DNA from: Nitrospirota bacterium
GTDB lineage: Bacteria; Nitrospirota_A; Leptospirillia; Leptospirillales; Leptospirillaceae
Direction of reading: 5' to 3'
Assembly (NCBI GenBank): GCA_021795275.1
Contig: JAJYPO010000105.1
Location: forward strand, 1-7,675
DNA: 7,675 nt
The translations under genes were made by a program, and so were the position numbers. Shown piece by piece: positions 6,601-7,675 of this stretch (the stretch's first letter is position 1; each line of letters begins with the position of its first letter). A model generated the notes under the pieces. The model searched no databases and was not told where the DNA came from. It saw nothing but the letters and a program-made list of their open reading frames with translations.

Positions 6601-6724
6601 CGACACCCAGGTCAAGGTAGGAATAAACCCCGAGAAGACAAAGGCCCGCAAGAATGAACAGGACCAGGGAGCGATGCTTGAGGGCCTGATTTGTCAGGGA
6701 CAGGGTCTCACGCCGGTCGGACAA
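3611..6724 (-). CDS. AcrB/HAE1-type RND efflux permease
   Basis: A 1037-aa protein of the usual HAE1/AcrB length: proton-driven inner-membrane pump that moves hydrophobic or amphiphilic compounds from periplasm or membrane outward. TM1 is near 19-37, followed by the porter domain beginning FPRVRFPLVSVTLPDPGETP (44-63). TM2-6 fall in about 350-500, with GILIDDAIVVLENI (414-427) in TM4 holding the Asp418-Asp419 proton-relay pair. TM7 is near 543-562, and the second porter loop spans about 570-865. TM8-12 follow, with FGLVTKNAILLVDYAN (932-947) in TM10 holding Lys937, and RVRLRPVAMTTFAMVFGMAP (965-984). All three relay residues are therefore present. The start is TTG (6724-6722), with GAGG 9 nt upstream; no downstream start would keep TM1. 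The AcrA-type adaptor and TolC-type channel genes are not next to it; two lipoproteins and a Fur-type regulator follow instead. Substrate is unknown. Confidence 0.93.
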   Translation of the reverse strand: MSDRRETLSLTNQALKHRSLVLFILAGLCLLGVYSYLDLGVDLFPRVRFPLVSVTLPDPGETPRGITQKIVLPVEQALSALPGIKHVHSTVVPGAAVVMAVFSDKSLGGSPEREVREAMDRLSGTLPSGLPPPAVTLENPTRLPLLWIMIPLDGKAGASPDLGKIWPFVLEKLVPAIERTEGVRKVSLLAPPKTVVHIYLSAAAMAATGISAESLSNELREHSREYPAGTLTAGGGSVDIDVRGIPLTREGLSSFPVVLQSGQTIPLGSLAKISEGPARTDSIFRFEGKSAIALKVYPSSGANLIRVSRRIHALLSEVRTGKPGFSPVPPGFSPAIRMDRSVPVGQNNRELVETLVLGAVLAVLVILLFLGNLRETGVAALAIPASVLVTFPLLELFHFTLNNLTMLGLSLVVGILIDDAIVVLENINRHRSMGESPADAARFGVGEIGRAVLATTFSIVAVFAPMAMMHGVLGEFFTQFGWTVTFAVLASLLISLTVTPSLTLHEAGLEGEQGAHHVFRPAAQMGRWLGDLYGSFLARAMGHPALVVLLCLLLLSGSLALGTRLGWNLIPNEDQGAYTVHVRLEGSPSLARTDEVVSEISSTLRKVPGVLSVFQQVGGGKGTPPSEGYLYVNLVGRSHRHESDSEYMEKTRKILAGFSGLRGSVDAISPLGGTGASAPFQCFLLGGDPAVLKTLSENLRSYLQGLPGLRDVNTSSAGFLTVVAVQPRSTNPPQWGITTGRLAQWISQATTPHPAGSVRTKEGRLDLVVSMDPAEAASASAVSNLPFPVAPGRVLPLSKVASVAEERSEQRESRDDRTASVTISANIYGKASLGETMRKVDEWARTTLHPPYHLRYAGNSDVLNDAKSQIVMAIIVAALVVYGLLSFQFRSLVLPVVIMLSMPFGLVGAILALWISGISVNMMGAIGLIILFGLVTKNAILLVDYANTLGRRGRSVRDAVLESARVRLRPVAMTTFAMVFGMAPMAVGWGAGGEIRKSMAVVVIGGLLSSMFFTLVLVPVVYERLASWGGARDQGND

Positions 6725-6760
6725 TCGTCATATCCTCGAAAATTTGGAAATGGTGGCCAA

Positions 6761-6793
6761 CATTGTCACAGGAAAAGGGGGACAAAGACAATG
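6761..6793. repeat. Perfect 7-bp inverted repeat in the divergent control region (possible operator)
   Basis: CATTGTC (6761-6767) and GACAATG (6787-6793) are perfect inverted copies 19 nt apart. They coincide with the -10 and -35 hexamers of the suggested leftward promoter, where a repressor dimer or pair of dimers could act. The inner sequence does not extend the pairing. It may be a regulator's site or chance. Confidence 0.4.
6762..6791 (-). promoter_or_regulatory. Candidate promoter for the RND operon
   Basis: On the minus strand, TTGTCT (6791-6786, 4/6 to TTGACA) is followed by 18 nt and GACAAT (6767-6762, 4/6 to TATAAT). This would start transcription near 6755, about 30 nt before the TTG start codon. 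Match quality is modest; the main support is location and overlap with the inverted repeat. Confidence 0.35.
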
Positions 6794-6815
6794 AGAGTAC
6801 CGTAACCTTGCGGGC

Positions 6816-6844
6816 ATGACAAGAGATCCCTGATGAACTATCAT
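6816..6844 (+). promoter_or_regulatory. Sigma70-type promoter for the thioredoxin-like lipoprotein gene
   Basis: ATGACA (6816-6821, 5/6) is followed by exactly 17 nt and TATCAT (6839-6844, 5/6). Transcription is expected from about 6851, giving a leader of about 40 nt before the ATG at 6891 that includes the AGGAGG ribosome site. Spacing and position both fit the downstream gene. Confidence 0.6.
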
Positions 6845-6890
6845 GAAAGAGGAGTTCCATATTTCAAGGCCAGTATCATGAGGAGGTTCG

Positions 6891-7421
6891 ATGATTCACG
6901 AGACCACAATCCCTGGGCGCCTTCGAAGACAGGGCACCCTTCTTGCCGGATTCCTCTCCGTAGCCCTTTTGTTGTCCCTTTCCTCGTGTGACTGGTTTCT
7001 GTCTTTTCCAAAGGAAGGAAGCCGCGCTCCCATCAGCCACAATCCCGTTCTCGAGGTTGGCGAACGTTTTGGAGACATCTGCACGATGAATGTCCCCGAT
7101 CACCTCCACCGCGAAAGCTTTTCCCATGCGATCTACCACCACCGTCCTATCCTGGTGTTTTTCGGGGCCCCGATCCATTGCACTCCCTGTGTCCATGAGG
7201 ACCGCGTGGTTCAGGGTCTCCAGGGAACGTACCATCAGGACATGGCCTTCATCCATATCGACGACTATGAAGATTCCGAGCAGCAAACAGTCAAGGAATG
7301 GCGTGTTCACGGAGAGCCCTGGGTCGCCGTCATCGACCAGAAGGGCGTCATCCGGCACGTTATTCCGGGTGATGCCAACTACTATTCCCTCAACCGGATG
7401 ATCAAGGAAATCCTGCGTTGA
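6891..7421 (+). CDS. Thioredoxin-fold lipoprotein (periplasmic thiol-disulfide protein)
   Basis: A 176-aa predicted lipoprotein. A basic n-region (PGRLRRQG) is followed by the hydrophobic segment TLLAGFLSVALLLSL and a lipobox L-S-S-Cys33. The mature domain has a thioredoxin-like core: strand RPILVFFGAPIH (85-96), active site Cys97-Thr-Pro-Cys100, then AFIHIDDYED (119-128), HGEPWVAVIDQKGVIRHVIPG (140-160) with Pro143 in the cis-Pro position, and a C-terminal helix NRMIKEILR. Such proteins reduce, oxidise or chaperone periplasmic cysteines, for example in cytochrome c maturation or oxidative-stress defence. The target here is not evident. An extra Cys64 precedes the domain. The start is ATG 6891, with AGGAGG at 6881-6886. 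It is transcribed away from the RND operon from a shared 166-bp region, and its 3' end overlaps the convergent downstream gene by 20 bp. The longer minus-strand frame across it (6876-7592) lacks family features and is a shadow. Confidence 0.85.
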   Translation: MIHETTIPGRLRRQGTLLAGFLSVALLLSLSSCDWFLSFPKEGSRAPISHNPVLEVGERFGDICTMNVPDHLHRESFSHAIYHHRPILVFFGAPIHCTPCVHEDRVVQGLQGTYHQDMAFIHIDDYEDSEQQTVKEWRVHGEPWVAVIDQKGVIRHVIPGDANYYSLNRMIKEILR

Positions 7422-7675
7422 CCTTCCGTTCCAGCCACCGGCGTGCCTCCCCGGCATCCCGAAGGACACCGGTGCGCTGAAGAGCCCTGATTTCAGCCAG
7501 AACGGCTCCCCGCATCGAAGGAGGAATCCTGGGATATCCGAGGAGGGCCTCTCCCCCGAGGAGGGGGGGGATCCATCTCTCCCTCCCGACATACTCCTTC
7601 CAGAAATTCTGGTCGGATTCCCGTCCCAACAAGGCGAGAAGAAGAACCCTGGTCAGGTCGAGCCCGTCGGCTAAG
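7402..7675 (-). CDS. C-terminal part of a probable CCA-adding/poly(A) polymerase-type nucleotidyltransferase (runs off the right edge)
   Basis: The frame is open from the right edge to a TGA at 7404-7402, giving 90 codons, the first LADGLDLTRVLLLA. An internal TTG at 7632 has no ribosome site, so this is most likely the tail of a longer gene. The segment from PPLLGGEALLGYPRIPPSM through RGAVLAEIRALQRTGVLRDA to EARRWLERK matches the pattern at the end of CCA-adding enzymes: P-L-hydrophobic-x-G-x-(D/E)-L-L-x-x-G, then a Pro-containing turn, G-x-x-L-x-E-hydrophobic-R-x-x-Q-x-x-G, and a final A-x-x-W-L helix. Those enzymes add or repair the tRNA 3' CCA end. The catalytic domain lies outside, so the function is inferred from this tail alone. 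The stop codon lies inside the end of the convergent thioredoxin-like gene (20-bp overlap). There is a C8 run on the coding strand at 7563-7570. Confidence 0.55.
   Translation of the reverse strand, partial: LADGLDLTRVLLLALLGRESDQNFWKEYVGRERWIPPLLGGEALLGYPRIPPSMRGAVLAEIRALQRTGVLRDAGEARRWLERKVNAGFP

Noticed and set aside
6843..6881. 12-codon leader-peptide frame MKEEFHISRPVS
   Set aside because: It has no ribosome site and starts upstream of the expected transcription start.
6876..7592. 238-codon minus-strand frame
   Set aside because: It lies opposite the thioredoxin-fold gene, which has a signal peptide, lipobox, CTPC site, promoter and ribosome site.

Overview
This is a compact, GC-rich (roughly 55-60%, by eye) window from a Gram-negative bacterium. 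Three lipoprotein signal sequences, an AcrB-type RND pump and an exported TPR protein all require an outer membrane and periplasm. Codon style and frequent GTG/TTG starts would fit an acidophilic Nitrospirota such as Leptospirillum, but that is an impression and no marker gene here proves it. Almost every base is coding, and no tRNA, rRNA, CRISPR array or insertion sequence is visible.

Left part (1-1919): an exported TPR-like protein runs leftward off the window edge. Divergent from it is a two-gene operon, an isoprenylcysteine/phospholipid-type methyltransferase (367-1122) and a DUF62 SAM hydroxide adenosyltransferase homologue (1119-1919). Their stop and start overlap as GTGA, so a predicted SAM user is translationally coupled to a predicted SAM hydrolase. 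The DUF62 protein has Gln in place of the usual catalytic-triad His.

Central part (1933-6724): a leftward gene string reads, in transcription order, HAE1/AcrB-type RND permease, a 207-aa lipoprotein of unknown function, a Fur-family metalloregulator, and a Tyr-rich 138-aa lipoprotein. No membrane-fusion protein or outer-membrane channel gene adjoins the pump. On the opposite strand, in the Fur-lipoprotein gap, sits a short ORF for a single-pass membrane peptide. It has a near-consensus sigma70-type promoter (TTGACA-N17-TAGAAT) whose expected transcription start falls on an in-frame GTG, which predicts a leaderless mRNA.

Right part (6725-7675): a 166-bp divergent control region carries a good rightward promoter and a 7-bp inverted repeat over a weaker leftward promoter. 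It separates the RND operon from a thioredoxin-fold lipoprotein (6891-7421) with a CTPC active site. That gene overlaps tail-to-tail by 20 bp with the 3' end of a leftward gene that enters from the right edge and resembles the C-terminal part of a CCA-adding/poly(A) polymerase-type nucleotidyltransferase.

The likely theme is envelope maintenance and metal or stress homeostasis (efflux pump, Fur-type regulator, lipoproteins, periplasmic thiol protein), with SAM metabolism alongside. No obviously new defence or mobile system is visible. The most unusual items are the leaderless antisense micro-ORF and the altered DUF62 triad.
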